DNA of 64,000 nucleotides from Sulfuritalea hydrogenivorans sk43H (GTDB lineage: Bacteria; Pseudomonadota; Gammaproteobacteria; Burkholderiales; Rhodocyclaceae), in contig NZ_AP012547.1 in NCBI RefSeq assembly GCF_000828635.1, positions 1,550,001-1,614,000 on the forward strand, given 5' to 3'. Below, one piece after another: positions 11,038-21,012 of the stretch; positions within the stretch are counted from its first letter, which is position 1, and the number at the start of each line of letters is the position of its first letter. The notes below the pieces were generated by a model. That model was given only the letters and a program-made list of their open reading frames with translations. It was not told the origin of the DNA and did not search any database. Both the position numbers and the translations under genes were made by a program.

Positions 11038-13341
11038 ATGCGCATCGTTTGCCTGGGCGGAGGCCCCGCCGGCCTGTTCTTCTCGATCCTGATGAAGCAG
11101 GCCGATCCGGCCAGTGACATCACGGTGCTCGAGCGCAATCGTGCCGACGACACCTTTGGCTGGGGCATCGTGTTTTCCGACAAGACCATGGATGGTTTCC
11201 GTCAGGCCGATGCGCAGGTGGTCGAGCAGATCGAGCGCAATTTCCGCCACTGGGACGACATCGACGTCTTTTTCAAGGGCCGCAGGATCACTTCCGGCGG
11301 CCACGGATTCTGCGGCATTGCGCGCAGGAAACTGCTGGAGATATTCCAGAATCGCGCCACGGAACTCGGTGTCCATCTCGAATTCGAGACCGAGTTCAAG
11401 GACCCGGACGACTATGCGCGGGACTACGACCTGGTGGTCGGCGCCGACGGCGTGTTTTCGGCTACCCGCAACAAATACAGCGACTATTTCAATCCGCGCA
11501 TCGACCAGCGCAAGTGCCGCTTCATCTGGCTCGGCACCCGCAAGAAGCTGGACGCCTTCACCTTTGCCTTCAAACAGACGCAATGGGGCTGGTTCAACCT
11601 GCATGCCTATCGCTTCGACGAGGAATGGTCCACTTTCATCGTCGAGACCCCGGAAGACACCTGGCTCAAGGCCGGCATCGACAAAATGGAGCCGGATCAG
11701 TCGATCGCCTTTTGCGAAGAGTTGTTCGCCGATCTGCTCGACGGCCAGCCGCTGGTTTCCAACGCCCGCCATCTGCGCGGTTCGGCGGTGTGGCTGAAAT
11801 TCAATCGCGTGCTGTGCGAACGCTGGTTCAAAGGCAACATCGTGCTGATCGGCGATGCCGCGCATACCGCGCACTTTGCCATCGGCTCCGGCACCAAGCT
11901 GGCGATGGAGGATGCGATTGCGCTGGCGCAGGTGCTCACCAGCAGTGAAGGCGATGTGCCGGCGCGTCTGGCGCGCTATCAGACCGAGCGTGAAGTCGAG
12001 GCGCTCAAGCTGCAAAGCGCGGCGCGCAATCGCATGGTCTGGTTCGAGAACATCGAGCGCTACGTGCACCTGGAACCCGAGCAGTTTGCCTTTTCGCTGT
12101 TGACCGGCAGCCAGCGCGTCGGTCATGCCAACCTGAAGCTGCGCGATCCGGCCTATGCGGCCGGCGTAGACCGCTGGTTTGCCGGAAGCTGCGGCCTGGC
12201 CCCCGCTGTTGCCGCCGATCCGGTACCGCCGATGTTCACGCCCTTCAAGCTGCGCGACCTGAGCTTGAACAATCGCGTCGTCGTCGCGCCGATGTGCATG
12301 TATTCAGCGCGGGACGGCATGCCTGTCGATTTTCATCTGGCGCACTACGGCAGCCGCGGCATGGGCGGAGCGGCGCTGATCATTACCGAAATGACCTGCG
12401 TCTCGGCCGATGCGCGCATCACGCCCGGATGCACCGGCATCTGGAACGACGAACAGCGCGATGCCTGGAAGCGCATCGTCGATTTCGTGCACGCCAACGG
12501 CGGCGCCGGGATCGCGCTGCAGATCGGCCACGCCGGCCGCAAGGGCGCGACCCGGCTGGCATCGGATGCGATCGACATGCCGCTGCAATCCGGAGCCTGG
12601 CCGCTCCTGGCGCCGTCGGCGCTGCCCTACATCGAGGGTGTCTCGCAGACGCCGCGGGAGATGGATCGCGCCGACATGGAATGCATCAAGGCCGACTTTA
12701 TCGAGGCGACTCGCCGTGCCGCCAGCGCCGACTTCGACATGATCGAATTCCATGCCGCCCACGGCTATCTGATGTCGTCCTTCATTTCGCCGCTGACCAA
12801 CCGGCGCAGCGACGAGTACGGCGGCAGCCTGGAGAACCGCTGCCGCTATCCGCTCGAAGTGTTCCGCGCCATGCGCGAGGTCTGGCCAGCCGGGAAGCCC
12901 ATGTCGGTGCGCATCTCCGCCCACGACTGGGTGTCTGGCGGCACGACGCCCGATGATGCGGTTGCGGTCGCCCGCCTGTTCAAGGCGGCGGGCGCCGACA
13001 TCATTCATGTTTCCTCGGGCCAGGTCAGCAAGGACGAAGCGCCGGTCTATGGCCGCATGTTCCAGGTGCCGTTCTCGGACCAGATCCGCAACGAACTCGA
13101 TGTGCCGACCATCGCCGTCGGCAATATTTTCGAGGCCGACCACGTCAACACCATCATCGCGGCAGGCCGCGCCGACCTGTGCGCGCTGGCGCGGCCGCAC
13201 CTGGCCGATCCGGTCTGGACGCTGCATGCCGCCGCCGCACTCGGCTTCAAGAACATTGCCTGGCCGCCGCAGTATCAGGGTGGCAGGTTGCAGCTCGAAC
13301 GCAATCTCGAACGTGCGGCGCAACTCGCGCTCGACGCCTGA
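11038..13341 (+). CDS. Salicylyl-CoA 5-hydroxylase / 2-aminobenzoyl-CoA monooxygenase-reductase-type fusion
   Basis: The 767-residue protein joins two flavin enzymes. Residues 1-370 are an FAD aromatic hydroxylase (GGGPAGLF near the N-terminus, [18 protein letters not shown] ribityl-binding motif near 280). From about 398 an Old Yellow Enzyme domain follows ([38 protein letters not shown]). This architecture is known from 2-aminobenzoyl-CoA monooxygenase/reductase of Azoarcus and from salicylyl-CoA 5-hydroxylases, which hydroxylate and may partly reduce CoA-activated aromatics. ATG 11038 with GGAG upstream is preferred to the in-frame codons before it. It heads a cluster with beta-oxidation genes. 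The exact substrate is not settled by sequence. Confidence 0.85.
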   Translation: MRIVCLGGGPAGLFFSILMKQADPASDITVLERNRADDTFGWGIVFSDKTMDGFRQADAQVVEQIERNFRHWDDIDVFFKGRRITSGGHGFCGIARRKLLEIFQNRATELGVHLEFETEFKDPDDYARDYDLVVGADGVFSATRNKYSDYFNPRIDQRKCRFIWLGTRKKLDAFTFAFKQTQWGWFNLHAYRFDEEWSTFIVETPEDTWLKAGIDKMEPDQSIAFCEELFADLLDGQPLVSNARHLRGSAVWLKFNRVLCERWFKGNIVLIGDAAHTAHFAIGSGTKLAMEDAIALAQVLTSSEGDVPARLARYQTEREVEALKLQSAARNRMVWFENIERYVHLEPEQFAFSLLTGSQRVGHANLKLRDPAYAAGVDRWFAGSCGLAPAVAADPVPPMFTPFKLRDLSLNNRVVVAPMCMYSARDGMPVDFHLAHYGSRGMGGAALIITEMTCVSADARITPGCTGIWNDEQRDAWKRIVDFVHANGGAGIALQIGHAGRKGATRLASDAIDMPLQSGAWPLLAPSALPYIEGVSQTPREMDRADMECIKADFIEATRRAASADFDMIEFHAAHGYLMSSFISPLTNRRSDEYGGSLENRCRYPLEVFRAMREVWPAGKPMSVRISAHDWVSGGTTPDDAVAVARLFKAAGADIIHVSSGQVSKDEAPVYGRMFQVPFSDQIRNELDVPTIAVGNIFEADHVNTIIAAGRADLCALARPHLADPVWTLHAAAALGFKNIAWPPQYQGGRLQLERNLERAAQLALDA
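12712..12732 (-). repeat. 21-bp dispersed repeat, copy 5 (inside the monooxygenase-reductase gene)
   Basis: CGCCGTGCCGCCAGCGCCGAC on the plus strand, encoding RRAASAD within the Old Yellow Enzyme domain, just before the conserved EFHAAHGYL motif. Here the repeat occupies a helix that is naturally alanine-rich. Confidence 0.8.
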
Positions 13342-13356
13342 AAGGAGTCTTGACGG

Positions 13357-14211
13357 ATGAAACACCTTGCGGGCAAGCCCCACCAACTGCCAGGCAACCG
13401 GCAAAGCCTGCAGGACTATCAGGCGCGGCACTTCAGCTATCGGATGGAGGGCGCGGTCGCTGTCGTCAGCCTCAATCGTCCCGAGCGCAAGAACCCGCTC
13501 ACCTTCGATTCCTACGCCGAACTGCGCGACCTGTTCCGCAACCTGGCCTACGCCAGCGACGTCGGTGCCGTGGTGCTGACGGGCGAGGGCGGCAACTTCT
13601 GTTCAGGCGGCGACGTGCACGAAATCATCGGCCCGCTGACCGAGCTCGACATGCCCGGTCTGCTGGCCTTCACGCGCATGACGGGCGACGTCATCAAGGC
13701 CATGCGCGCCTGCCCGCAACCCGTGGTGGCAGCCATCGACGGCATCTGCGCCGGAGCCGGCGCCCTGCTGGCGCTGGGCTCGGACATGCGCCTGGGGACT
13801 GCGCGTGCGAAGACTGCATTCCTGTTCAGCCGGGTCGGCCTGGCAGGCTGCGACATGGGCGCCTGCGCCATGCTGCCGCGCATGATCGGGCAGGGCCGCG
13901 CCACCGAACTGCTGATGACCGGGCGCGCCATGGCCGGAGAGGAGGCCGAGCGCTGGGGTTTCTTCAATCGGCTGTGTGCTCCGGAAGAACTGCTGGCCGA
14001 ATCCCTGAAACTGGCGCGGGAACTGGCCGGCGGGCCGACCTTCGCCCACGGCATGACCAAGAAGATGCTGCATCAGGAATGGAACATGGGCGTCGACGAA
14101 GCCATCGAGGCCGAAGCGCAGGCGCAGGCGATCTGCATGGCGACCAACGACTTTCATCGCGCGTATCACGCGTTCGTCGCGAAACAGAAGCCGGTCTTCG
14201 AGGGCGACTGA
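13357..14211 (+). CDS. Enoyl-CoA hydratase family protein
   Basis: The 284-residue crotonase-fold protein has [14 protein letters not shown] near the N-terminus, the first oxyanion-hole region [15 protein letters not shown] and the second [19 protein letters not shown] precedes the start by 10 bases, and the gene is 15 bases behind the monooxygenase. In the Azoarcus 2-aminobenzoate clusters a hydratase acts on the partly reduced ring CoA ester; the same role is inferred here. Confidence 0.85.
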   Translation: MKHLAGKPHQLPGNRQSLQDYQARHFSYRMEGAVAVVSLNRPERKNPLTFDSYAELRDLFRNLAYASDVGAVVLTGEGGNFCSGGDVHEIIGPLTELDMPGLLAFTRMTGDVIKAMRACPQPVVAAIDGICAGAGALLALGSDMRLGTARAKTAFLFSRVGLAGCDMGACAMLPRMIGQGRATELLMTGRAMAGEEAERWGFFNRLCAPEELLAESLKLARELAGGPTFAHGMTKKMLHQEWNMGVDEAIEAEAQAQAICMATNDFHRAYHAFVAKQKPVFEGD

Positions 14212-14214
14212 GTC

Positions 14215-15405
14215 GTGGCCGATACCCGATACCTTGACTGGCCTTTCCTGGAACCGCATCACCGGGAACTTGCGCTTGCGCTGGAACGATGGGCCGCGGA
14301 GAACTTCGATGATGCGCCCCATGCCAGGGGCCGGGCAACCGATGACGCCTGCCGCGCGCTGGTCAAACGGCTGGGGAGTGGGGGATGGTTGCGTCATGCC
14401 GTCGGCGGCAGCGCCTATGGCGGCATTGCCGAGAATGTCGATACGCGCAGTATCTGCCTGATCCGCGAGATACTGGCGCGCCATTCCGGCCTGGCCGATT
14501 TTGCCTTTGCCATGCAGGGCCTGGGCAGCGGCGCGATCACCCTGCACGGCAGCGAGGCGCAGAAACGTCGCTATCTGGGCCGTGTCGCGGAAGGTTCGGC
14601 GATCGCTGCCTTCGCGCTGTCCGAACCGGATGCCGGCTCGGACGTCGCCGCCATGCAATGCGCGGCGCGGCAGGAGGGCGACGGCTATGTCCTCAACGGC
14701 GAGAAGACCTGGATATCCAACGGCGGCATTGCGGACTTCTATGTGGTCTTTGCCCGCAGCGGCGAAGCGCCGGGTTCGCGAGGCATCACGGCCTTCATCG
14801 TCGACGCCGATACGCCGGGCCTTGAAATCGCCGAGCGCATCGAGGTCATCGCCCCGCATCCCCTGGCGCGCCTGCATTTCACCAATTGCCGGGTGTCCGC
14901 CGCGCAACGTCTGGGCGATGCCGGCCAGGGCTTCAAGATTGCGATGCGCACCCTGGACATCTTCCGCACCTCGGTGGCCGCCGCCGCATTGGGCTTCGCG
15001 CGCCGCGCGCTGGACGAAGCCGTGCAGCATGCGATCTCACGCCGGATGTTCAATCATGCTCTGGCCGATTTTCAGCTGACGCAAGCCAAACTCGCTGACA
15101 TGGCGGCCGCGATCGATGCTTCTGCCCTGCTGGTCTATCGCGCCGCCTGGCTGCGCGACCAGGGCAGAACGGTGACCAAGGAGGCCGCGATGGCGAAAAT
15201 GCTCGCGACCGAGTCGGCGCAACAGGTCATCGACGCCGCCGTGCAGATTCTCGGCGCGCGTGGCGTCGTCAGCGAGGCGCCGGTGGAGAGGCTGTACCGG
15301 GACATCCGGGCGCTGCGCATCTACGAGGGCGCCACCGAAGTGCAGAAGTTGATCATTGCCCGCGAGTTGCTGAAGGAAGCGACCGCAAGCCCGGACAAGA
15401 ATTGA
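14215..15405 (+). CDS. Acyl-CoA dehydrogenase family protein
   Basis: The 396-residue FAD enzyme has [13 protein letters not shown] and [13 protein letters not shown] motifs in the middle and RIYEGATEV near the C-terminus, where the family carries its flavin contacts. It begins with GTG three bases after the hydratase stop, so translation is probably coupled. It would oxidise or dehydrogenate a CoA ester produced by the upstream enzymes. Confidence 0.88.
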   Translation: MADTRYLDWPFLEPHHRELALALERWAAENFDDAPHARGRATDDACRALVKRLGSGGWLRHAVGGSAYGGIAENVDTRSICLIREILARHSGLADFAFAMQGLGSGAITLHGSEAQKRRYLGRVAEGSAIAAFALSEPDAGSDVAAMQCAARQEGDGYVLNGEKTWISNGGIADFYVVFARSGEAPGSRGITAFIVDADTPGLEIAERIEVIAPHPLARLHFTNCRVSAAQRLGDAGQGFKIAMRTLDIFRTSVAAAALGFARRALDEAVQHAISRRMFNHALADFQLTQAKLADMAAAIDASALLVYRAAWLRDQGRTVTKEAAMAKMLATESAQQVIDAAVQILGARGVVSEAPVERLYRDIRALRIYEGATEVQKLIIARELLKEATASPDKN

Positions 15406-15418
15406 ATCAGGAGGCCAA

Positions 15419-15850
15419 TTGAAAAAGAATCATCGCGAAGTCGGCGGCACGCCGGACCGACAGGTGCTGCAGCCGGCCGATTGGACGGCGCCCAGGGGCT
15501 ACTCGAACGGCATAGCCGCCCGTGGCCGCGTGGTGCTCATCAGCGGGCAGGTGGGATGGGACGGCCAGTGTCTGTTCCACAGCAGCGACCTGGTGTTGCA
15601 GGCGCGGCAGGCGCTGCAGAACATCGTGGCCATCCTCGCCGAGGCCGGCGGCAAGCCGGAGCATCTGGTGCGCATGACCTGGTATGTGGTGGACAAGCGC
15701 GAGTATGTCGCCGCGTTTCCGAAGCTCGGCGAGGTCTATCGCGAGGTGATCGGGCGCAATTTCCCGGCGATGACCGCGGTGCAGGTCTGCGGCCTGATCG
15801 AGGATGCTGCACGTGTCGAGATCGAGGCCACCGCGGTCATTCCGGACTGA
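15419..15850 (+). CDS. RidA/YjgF family protein, probable enamine/imine deaminase
   Basis: The 143-residue protein has the RidA core: YSNGIAARGRVVLISGQVGWD, ALQNIVAILAEAGG and RMTWYVVDKREY, ending with the IEATAVI strand. The start is TTG 15419 with a strong AGGAGG five bases away; no better ATG is near. RidA proteins hydrolyse enamines/imines to ketones and ammonia. In a cluster whose first enzyme resembles 2-aminobenzoyl-CoA monooxygenase/reductase, a deaminating role on the ring is attractive, but this is inference. Confidence 0.85.
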   Translation: MKKNHREVGGTPDRQVLQPADWTAPRGYSNGIAARGRVVLISGQVGWDGQCLFHSSDLVLQARQALQNIVAILAEAGGKPEHLVRMTWYVVDKREYVAAFPKLGEVYREVIGRNFPAMTAVQVCGLIEDAARVEIEATAVIPD

Positions 15851-15877
15851 GGTGGCTGCCGGCGGTAAAATGGCGGC

Positions 15878-16747
15878 ATGAAAACGTGTGAATCCGAGTT
15901 CGTCCAGGTGCGCGGCCGGCGCCTCCACGTGCGCATGTGGGGTGCGGAGTCGGCGCCGCTGCTGGTGCTGCTGCATGGCTGGTGCGACGTATCGGCTTCC
16001 TTTCAATTCGTCGTCGATGCACTGGAACGCGACTGGCGCGTGCTTGCGCCCGATTGGCGCGGCTTCGGCTTGTCGGAGTGGAATGACGATGTGTACTGGT
16101 TTCCCGACTACATTGCCGACCTCGACGCCTTGCTCGACCACTATTCGCCGCAGTCGCCGGTGCGCCTGGTGGGGCACAGCATGGGGGGCAATGCGGCCTG
16201 CATCTATGCCGGGATTCGTCCCGCGCGCGTTGCCGGCGTGGTGAATCTGGAGGGGCTGGGCCTGCGCCGCTACGCCTCGGAAGAGGCGCCGGAGCGCTAT
16301 GCGAACTGGCTTGATCAATTGCGGGATACGCCGAGTTTCCGCTCCTATCCCGACCGGGAGGCATTCGCCGCGCGGCTGCAGAAGGAAAATCCGCGCCTGT
16401 CTGACGCGAAGGCGCAATTTCTCGCCGGGCACATGGGCGAAGACGACGGCGCGGGCGGCATCCATCTGGCGGCCGACCCCTTCCATCGCTGGGTCAATCC
16501 GATCATTTACCGTGTCGAAGAGGCGATGGCGATCTGGCGCCAGGTGACGGCCCCGGTGCTTTGGGTCACTGCGGCTGACTCCTTCATCTTCAAGCAGTTG
16601 TTCGCCGTCGATTCGGCGGATTACCGCAGCCGGATCGCTTGTTTCCGCGACGTGCGCGAGGTGACTTTGCAAGAGTGCGGACACAATCTGCATCATGACC
16701 AGCCGCAACAAGTGGCGCGCCTGATCGAGGAGTTTTTTATCCCATGA
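15878..16747 (+). CDS. Alpha/beta hydrolase
   Basis: The 289-residue hydrolase has LLHGWCD (oxyanion), DWRGFG and the nucleophile elbow GHSMGG, and a C-terminal CGHNLHHDQP carrying the catalytic histidine. The acid is probably in the WVTAADSF strand. The gene ends in an ATGA overlap with the PHP gene. Whether it belongs to the aromatic cluster (as a CoA thioesterase or lactonase) or to the housekeeping genes downstream cannot be decided; the coupling favours the latter transcript. Confidence 0.85.
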   Translation: MKTCESEFVQVRGRRLHVRMWGAESAPLLVLLHGWCDVSASFQFVVDALERDWRVLAPDWRGFGLSEWNDDVYWFPDYIADLDALLDHYSPQSPVRLVGHSMGGNAACIYAGIRPARVAGVVNLEGLGLRRYASEEAPERYANWLDQLRDTPSFRSYPDREAFAARLQKENPRLSDAKAQFLAGHMGEDDGAGGIHLAADPFHRWVNPIIYRVEEAMAIWRQVTAPVLWVTAADSFIFKQLFAVDSADYRSRIACFRDVREVTLQECGHNLHHDQPQQVARLIEEFFIP

Positions 16748-17586
16748 AGGCGCTCAATGCCGATCTGCACTGTCATTCGACAGTCTCCGACGGGCTGCTC
16801 ACGCCGGCCGAACTGGTGCAGCGTGCCAAGGACAATGGCGTCGAGCTGCTGGCACTGACCGACCACGATGAACTGGGCGGACTGGCCGAGGCGCGTGCGA
16901 TGGCCGACGAAATCGGCCTGCGCTTTGTCGACGGTGTCGAAGTCTCGATTTCCTGGGGTGACGACCAGACGGTACATATCGTGGGACTCGGTATCGATCC
17001 GGCCAACGCCGCTCTGAACGAGGGATTGCAGCGGGTCAGGAGCGGCCGCGATGCGCGTGCCGGGCGCATGGCCGCCGAACTGGACAAGGTCGGCATCCAT
17101 GGCGCCTACGAGGGTGCGCTGCGCCATGCCGGCAATCCGGCGCTGGTCAGCCGTTCGCATTTCGCCCGCTACATTGCCGAGCAGGGGCATGCCAAGGACG
17201 TCAAGTCGGTGTTCGACTACTGGCTGGCCAAGGGCAAGCCCGGCTACGTCGAGCATTCCTGGGCGACGCTGGAGGATGCGTTGCGCTGGATAGTCGGCGC
17301 TGGCGGTACGGCGGTCATCGCCCATCCGGGCCGCTACCGGCTGTCGAAGTCCGAGCGCAACGAATTGTTCAGCGCGTTCAAGGATCTCGGCGGGCGCGGC
17401 ATCGAAGTGCTGTCGGGTTCCAACAAGGATGACGAGGTGCGCGAGTTCGCCCACATCGCGCGGCAGTTCGGCTTTCTCGCGTCGCGCGGCTCGGATTTCC
17501 ACGGGCCGGGCGAAAGCTGGATCGACCTGGGCAAGCTGCCCGATTTGCCCGAGGATCTGACGCCCGTCTGGTCTCAACTGGCCTGA
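16744..17586 (+). CDS. rnm: PHP-domain phosphatase, probable 3',5'-nucleoside bisphosphate phosphatase (RNase AM)
   Basis: The 280-residue protein has the PHP metal motifs DLHCHSTVSDG (residues 7-17), TDHDE near 40, GVEVS near 66, and later HPGRY and GSDFHGPG. It matches the YciV/TrpH family, which in E. coli removes 3'-phosphate from pAp and trims RNA 5' ends. The next gene is yciO, the same neighbour as in E. coli. Copy 6 of the dispersed repeat lies inside, encoding VGAGGTAV. Confidence 0.85.
   Translation: MKALNADLHCHSTVSDGLLTPAELVQRAKDNGVELLALTDHDELGGLAEARAMADEIGLRFVDGVEVSISWGDDQTVHIVGLGIDPANAALNEGLQRVRSGRDARAGRMAAELDKVGIHGAYEGALRHAGNPALVSRSHFARYIAEQGHAKDVKSVFDYWLAKGKPGYVEHSWATLEDALRWIVGAGGTAVIAHPGRYRLSKSERNELFSAFKDLGGRGIEVLSGSNKDDEVREFAHIARQFGFLASRGSDFHGPGESWIDLGKLPDLPEDLTPVWSQLA
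17293..17313 (+). repeat. 21-bp dispersed repeat, copy 6 (inside rnm)
   Basis: Exact consensus. Read on the sense strand of the gene it gives VGAGGTA, before the conserved IAHPGRY motif. This is a different orientation and product from the copies in parC and nnr. Confidence 0.85.
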
Positions 17587-17613
17587 ACGCTCCTCGCCCG
17601 GTACGCATACTCC

Positions 17614-18240
17614 ATGGCACAGCTATTCCACATTCATCCCGAACATCCGCAACCGCGCCTGATCAAGCAGGCGGCGGAAATTGCCAGGAGTGGCGGCCTG
17701 ATCGCGCTGCCCACCGATGCCGCTTATTCGCTGGCCGGCGTGGCGGGCTATGCGCCCTTGCTGGACCGCATCCGCAGCATCCGCGGCGTCGATGAGCGGC
17801 ATCATTTCACGCTGATGTGCCGCGACCTTTCCGAGATCGCCACCTACGCCCGGGTGGACAACGCCCAGTATCGCCTGTTGAAGGCCACCACGCCGGGCAG
17901 CTATACCTTCATCCTCGAAGGCACCAAGGAGTTGCCGCGCCGCCTGCTGCATCCCAAGCGCAAGACCATCGGCCTGCGCGTGCCCGATCATCCCCTGGCG
18001 CTGGCGCTGTTGGAAGAGCTGGACGAACCCCTGCTGACATCGACGCTGATTCTGCCGGGCGCCGAGGCGCCGCTGGCGGATGCCGACGAGATACGCCAGC
18101 ACTTGGAAAAGCTGCTCGACCTGGTGATCGATGCCGGCGGTTGCGGCATGGAGATGACGACGGTGATCAACCTGACGGGCGCGCAGCCGGAACTGGTGCG
18201 TGCCGGTCACGGACCGCTGGAGCCTTTCGGGCTGGCATGA
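17614..18240 (+). CDS. yciO: YciO-type threonylcarbamoyl-AMP synthase family protein
   Basis: The 208-residue protein has the Sua5/YciO/YrdC fold: LIALPTDAAYSLAG near the N-terminus, KATTPGSYTFIL, and the KRKTIGLRVPDHP motif. The family member YrdC/Sua5 makes threonylcarbamoyl-AMP for tRNA t6A; YciO is a paralogue whose role is less certain. It follows the rnm gene by 27 bases. Confidence 0.85.
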   Translation: MAQLFHIHPEHPQPRLIKQAAEIARSGGLIALPTDAAYSLAGVAGYAPLLDRIRSIRGVDERHHFTLMCRDLSEIATYARVDNAQYRLLKATTPGSYTFILEGTKELPRRLLHPKRKTIGLRVPDHPLALALLEELDEPLLTSTLILPGAEAPLADADEIRQHLEKLLDLVIDAGGCGMEMTTVINLTGAQPELVRAGHGPLEPFGLA

Positions 18241-18267
18241 TCCGGTCTGTTAAAATCAGCGCCTCCC

Positions 18268-18912
18268 ATGAATTTTATCCAGACGCTGGCGATTTCCGCC
18301 CTGCCGATCATTTTCGCCATCACGCTGCATGAGGCGGCGCATGGCTACGCGGCGCGGCATTTCGGCGATCCGACAGCGTGGCAGATGGGACGCATCAGCC
18401 TGAATCCGCTGCGGCATGTTGATTTGGTGGGGACTCTGCTCGTTCCCGCGCTGATATTGCTGATTTCGGCGGGAGGCCTGCTGTTCGGCTGGGCCAAGCC
18501 GGTGCCGGTGAATTTCGGCAACCTGCGGCGTCCCAAGCAGGACATGCTCTGGGTGGCCGCGGCCGGCCCCGGGGCGAATTTGGCCATGGCGCTGGGATGG
18601 GCACTGGTTTTGAAGTTTGCGATCGGCAGTCCCGAATTTGCTTATGCGGAAGCTTTGCGGGAAATGGCGCTGGTAGGGGTTCGCATCAACGGCGTCCTGA
18701 TGGTGCTGAACTTGCTGCCCCTGCCGCCGCTGGATGGTGGGCGCATCGTGACAAGCCTGTTGCCCCATCGTGCGGCCTGGAAATTTTCGCAGTTGGAACG
18801 CTGGGGTTTCCCCATTTTGCTGGCACTGCTGTTTTTGGGGGTACTGGATACAATCCTGCGACCCTTGTTGTGGCTGTTCAATTCCCTGATCCGAACCCTT
18901 TTTGGTTTTTGA
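18268..18912 (+). CDS. Site-2 protease family metallopeptidase (M50)
   Basis: The 214-residue membrane protein has the zinc motif HEAAH near residues 18-22 in the first transmembrane helix and the second metal motif LLPLPPLDGGRI near 148-160, with four to six hydrophobic helices. Site-2 proteases cleave substrates within the membrane. This short, PDZ-less form is common in bacteria next to trpS and scpA; its substrate is unknown. Confidence 0.88.
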   Translation: MNFIQTLAISALPIIFAITLHEAAHGYAARHFGDPTAWQMGRISLNPLRHVDLVGTLLVPALILLISAGGLLFGWAKPVPVNFGNLRRPKQDMLWVAAAGPGANLAMALGWALVLKFAIGSPEFAYAEALREMALVGVRINGVLMVLNLLPLPPLDGGRIVTSLLPHRAAWKFSQLERWGFPILLALLFLGVLDTILRPLLWLFNSLIRTLFGF

Positions 18913-18913
18913 A

Positions 18914-20116
18914 ATGTACGCAGAAAAAGTTCTTTCCGGCATGCGCCCCACCGGGCGGCTCCACCTCGGCCACTATCACGGCGTGCTGGCCAACTGGATC
19001 AAGCTCCAGCACGAGTATCCCTGCCTGTTCTTCGTTGCCGACTGGCACGCGCTGACCACCGCCTACGACGAGCCGGGTACGATCACCGACAACGCCAACG
19101 ACATGATCATCGACTGGCTGGCGGCCGGGGTCGATCCCTCGCAGGCGACCATCTTCATCCAGTCCAAGGTGCCGGAGCATGCCGAGCTGCACCTGCTGCT
19201 GTCGATGATGACGCCGCTGGGCTGGCTGGAGCGCGTGCCGACCTACAAGGACCAGCAGGAGAAGCTGACCCACAAGGATCTGACGACCTACGGTTTTCTC
19301 GGCTATCCGCTGCTGCAGGCCGCGGATATCCTGATCTATCGCGCCAACAAGGTGCCGGTGGGCGACGACCAGGTGCCGCACATCGAGTTCACGCGCGAGA
19401 TCGCGCGCCGTTTCAACCACCTGTACGGCCGCGAGCCGGGCTTCGAGGACAAGGCCCGCGAGGCGGTCAAGAAGCTCGGCAACAAGCGCGCCAAACTCTA
19501 CGACGAGTTGCGCACCCGCTACCAGGAAAAGGGCGAAGACGAGGCGCTGGAGCAGGCCCACGAGTTGCTGAACGAGGCGCAGAGCCTTTCGCTGGGCGAT
19601 CGCGAGCGACTGTTCGGCTGGCTCGAAGGCACGCGCAAGATGATTCTGGTGGAACCCGATGCGCTGCTGACCCATGCCTCGCGCATGCCGGGACTCGATG
19701 GGCAGAAAATGTCCAAGTCCTACGGCAACACCATCACGCTGCGCGAAGACGCCGACGCCGTCAGCAAGAAAATCCGCACCATGCAGACCGATCCGCAACG
19801 CGTGCGGCGCACGGATCCGGGCGATCCCGAAAAGTGCCCGGTGTGGCAATTCCATCTGATCTATTCCAGCGAAGAGGTCAAGGGCTGGGTGCAGACGGGT
19901 TGCCGCTCGGCCGGAATCGGCTGCATCGAGTGCAAGCAACCGGTGATCGAAGGCGTGCTGCGGGAACAGGAACCGATGCGCGAGCGGGCCAGGATGTACG
20001 AGGAAGACCCGCAACTGGTGAAGAACATCATTGCCGACGGCTGCGAAAAGGCGAGGAAGCTCGCCCAGGAAACCATGCGCGACGTGCGCGAAGCGATAGG
20101 GCTCGACTACTCGTGA
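18914..20116 (+). CDS. trpS: Tryptophanyl-tRNA synthetase
   Basis: The 400-residue class I synthetase has the HIGH-type motif PTGRLHLGHYHG near residues 13-24 and KMSKS in GQKMSKSYGN near 265. It is longer than the E. coli enzyme (334 residues), as in many betaproteobacteria, with an insertion of charged residues around 180-230. ATG 18914 lies two bases after the protease stop; the upstream TTG in frame is less likely. It overlaps scpA by four bases (GTGA). Confidence 0.93.
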   Translation: MYAEKVLSGMRPTGRLHLGHYHGVLANWIKLQHEYPCLFFVADWHALTTAYDEPGTITDNANDMIIDWLAAGVDPSQATIFIQSKVPEHAELHLLLSMMTPLGWLERVPTYKDQQEKLTHKDLTTYGFLGYPLLQAADILIYRANKVPVGDDQVPHIEFTREIARRFNHLYGREPGFEDKAREAVKKLGNKRAKLYDELRTRYQEKGEDEALEQAHELLNEAQSLSLGDRERLFGWLEGTRKMILVEPDALLTHASRMPGLDGQKMSKSYGNTITLREDADAVSKKIRTMQTDPQRVRRTDPGDPEKCPVWQFHLIYSSEEVKGWVQTGCRSAGIGCIECKQPVIEGVLREQEPMRERARMYEEDPQLVKNIIADGCEKARKLAQETMRDVREAIGLDYS

Positions 20117-21012
20117 TCGAGAACGCGATTCCGGATCATTCTGGCGCCCAGGTCGCCGTTACCTGCCCGCGAAGCGGAATCCCAGGTACGCAGAGCGAGA
20201 CAGCGCCGACTCTTGAAGCCGGCGCAGCGGCAGAGCATCGGCCCAAGGTGTATGGCGAGTTCATGGCCGAGATGCCGCGCGATCTCTACATTCCGCCGGA
20301 TGCGCTGGAGATCATCCTCGATTCCTTCGAAGGCCCGCTCGACCTGCTGCTGTACCTGATCCGCCGCGCCAACATCAACGTGCTCGACATCCCGATGGCG
20401 CCGCTTACGGCGCAGTATCTGGTGTATGTCGAGGCGATGCGCAAGGGCAACCTCGAACTCGCGGCCGAATACCTGCTGATGGCGGCCATGCTGATCGAGA
20501 TCAAGTCGCGCATGCTGCTGCCGCGCCCGCCCAAGGCCGAGAACGGCGAGCCCGAAGACCCGCGCGCCGAGCTGGTGCGGCGTCTGATCGAATACGAACG
20601 GATGAAGGCGTCGGCGGCGAAACTCGATGAAATGCCGCAGGCGGGGCGCGATTACGAGTGGATCACGGTATGGATCGCCGACAAGGTCGCCGAGCGCCAA
20701 CCCGAGGTAAGCTTGCACGACCTGCAAGTCGCCTGGCTGTCGCTCATGAAGCAGGCGAGGGTGCACCAGCACCACAAGATCCATCGCGAGGAACTGTCCG
20801 TGCGCGAGCACATGAGCATCATCCTGCGGCGCCTGCAGGGAGGAGGGTATGTGGTGTTCGACCAGTTGTTCGACCTGACCCTGGGCGCCCAGGGCCTGGT
20901 GGTGAGTTTTCTTGCCCTGCTCGAGCTGGCGCGCGAATCGCTGATCGAGATTGTCCAGAACGAGGCCATGGCGCCCATTTACGTGAAGCTGCCCGATGCT
21001 GCCACTGTATAA
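20113..21012 (+). CDS. scpA: Segregation and condensation protein A
   Basis: The 299-residue kleisin bridges the two SMC heads in the chromosome condensin complex with ScpB. Signatures are [20 protein letters not shown] and [20 protein letters not shown], with the C-terminal winged-helix part ending in PIYVKLP. The start is GTG 20113, coupled to the trpS stop. The first 50 residues are a variable tail containing a partial copy (CAGCGCCGAC at 20201) of the dispersed repeat; a start at the ATG within that tail is possible. Confidence 0.88.
   Translation: MIENAIPDHSGAQVAVTCPRSGIPGTQSETAPTLEAGAAAEHRPKVYGEFMAEMPRDLYIPPDALEIILDSFEGPLDLLLYLIRRANINVLDIPMAPLTAQYLVYVEAMRKGNLELAAEYLLMAAMLIEIKSRMLLPRPPKAENGEPEDPRAELVRRLIEYERMKASAAKLDEMPQAGRDYEWITVWIADKVAERQPEVSLHDLQVAWLSLMKQARVHQHHKIHREELSVREHMSIILRRLQGGGYVVFDQLFDLTLGAQGLVVSFLALLELARESLIEIVQNEAMAPIYVKLPDAATV

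Noticed and set aside
18902..18914. TTG start for trpS
   Set aside because: ATG 18914 begins directly with the conserved N-terminus; the four extra codons lie inside the protease gene end.
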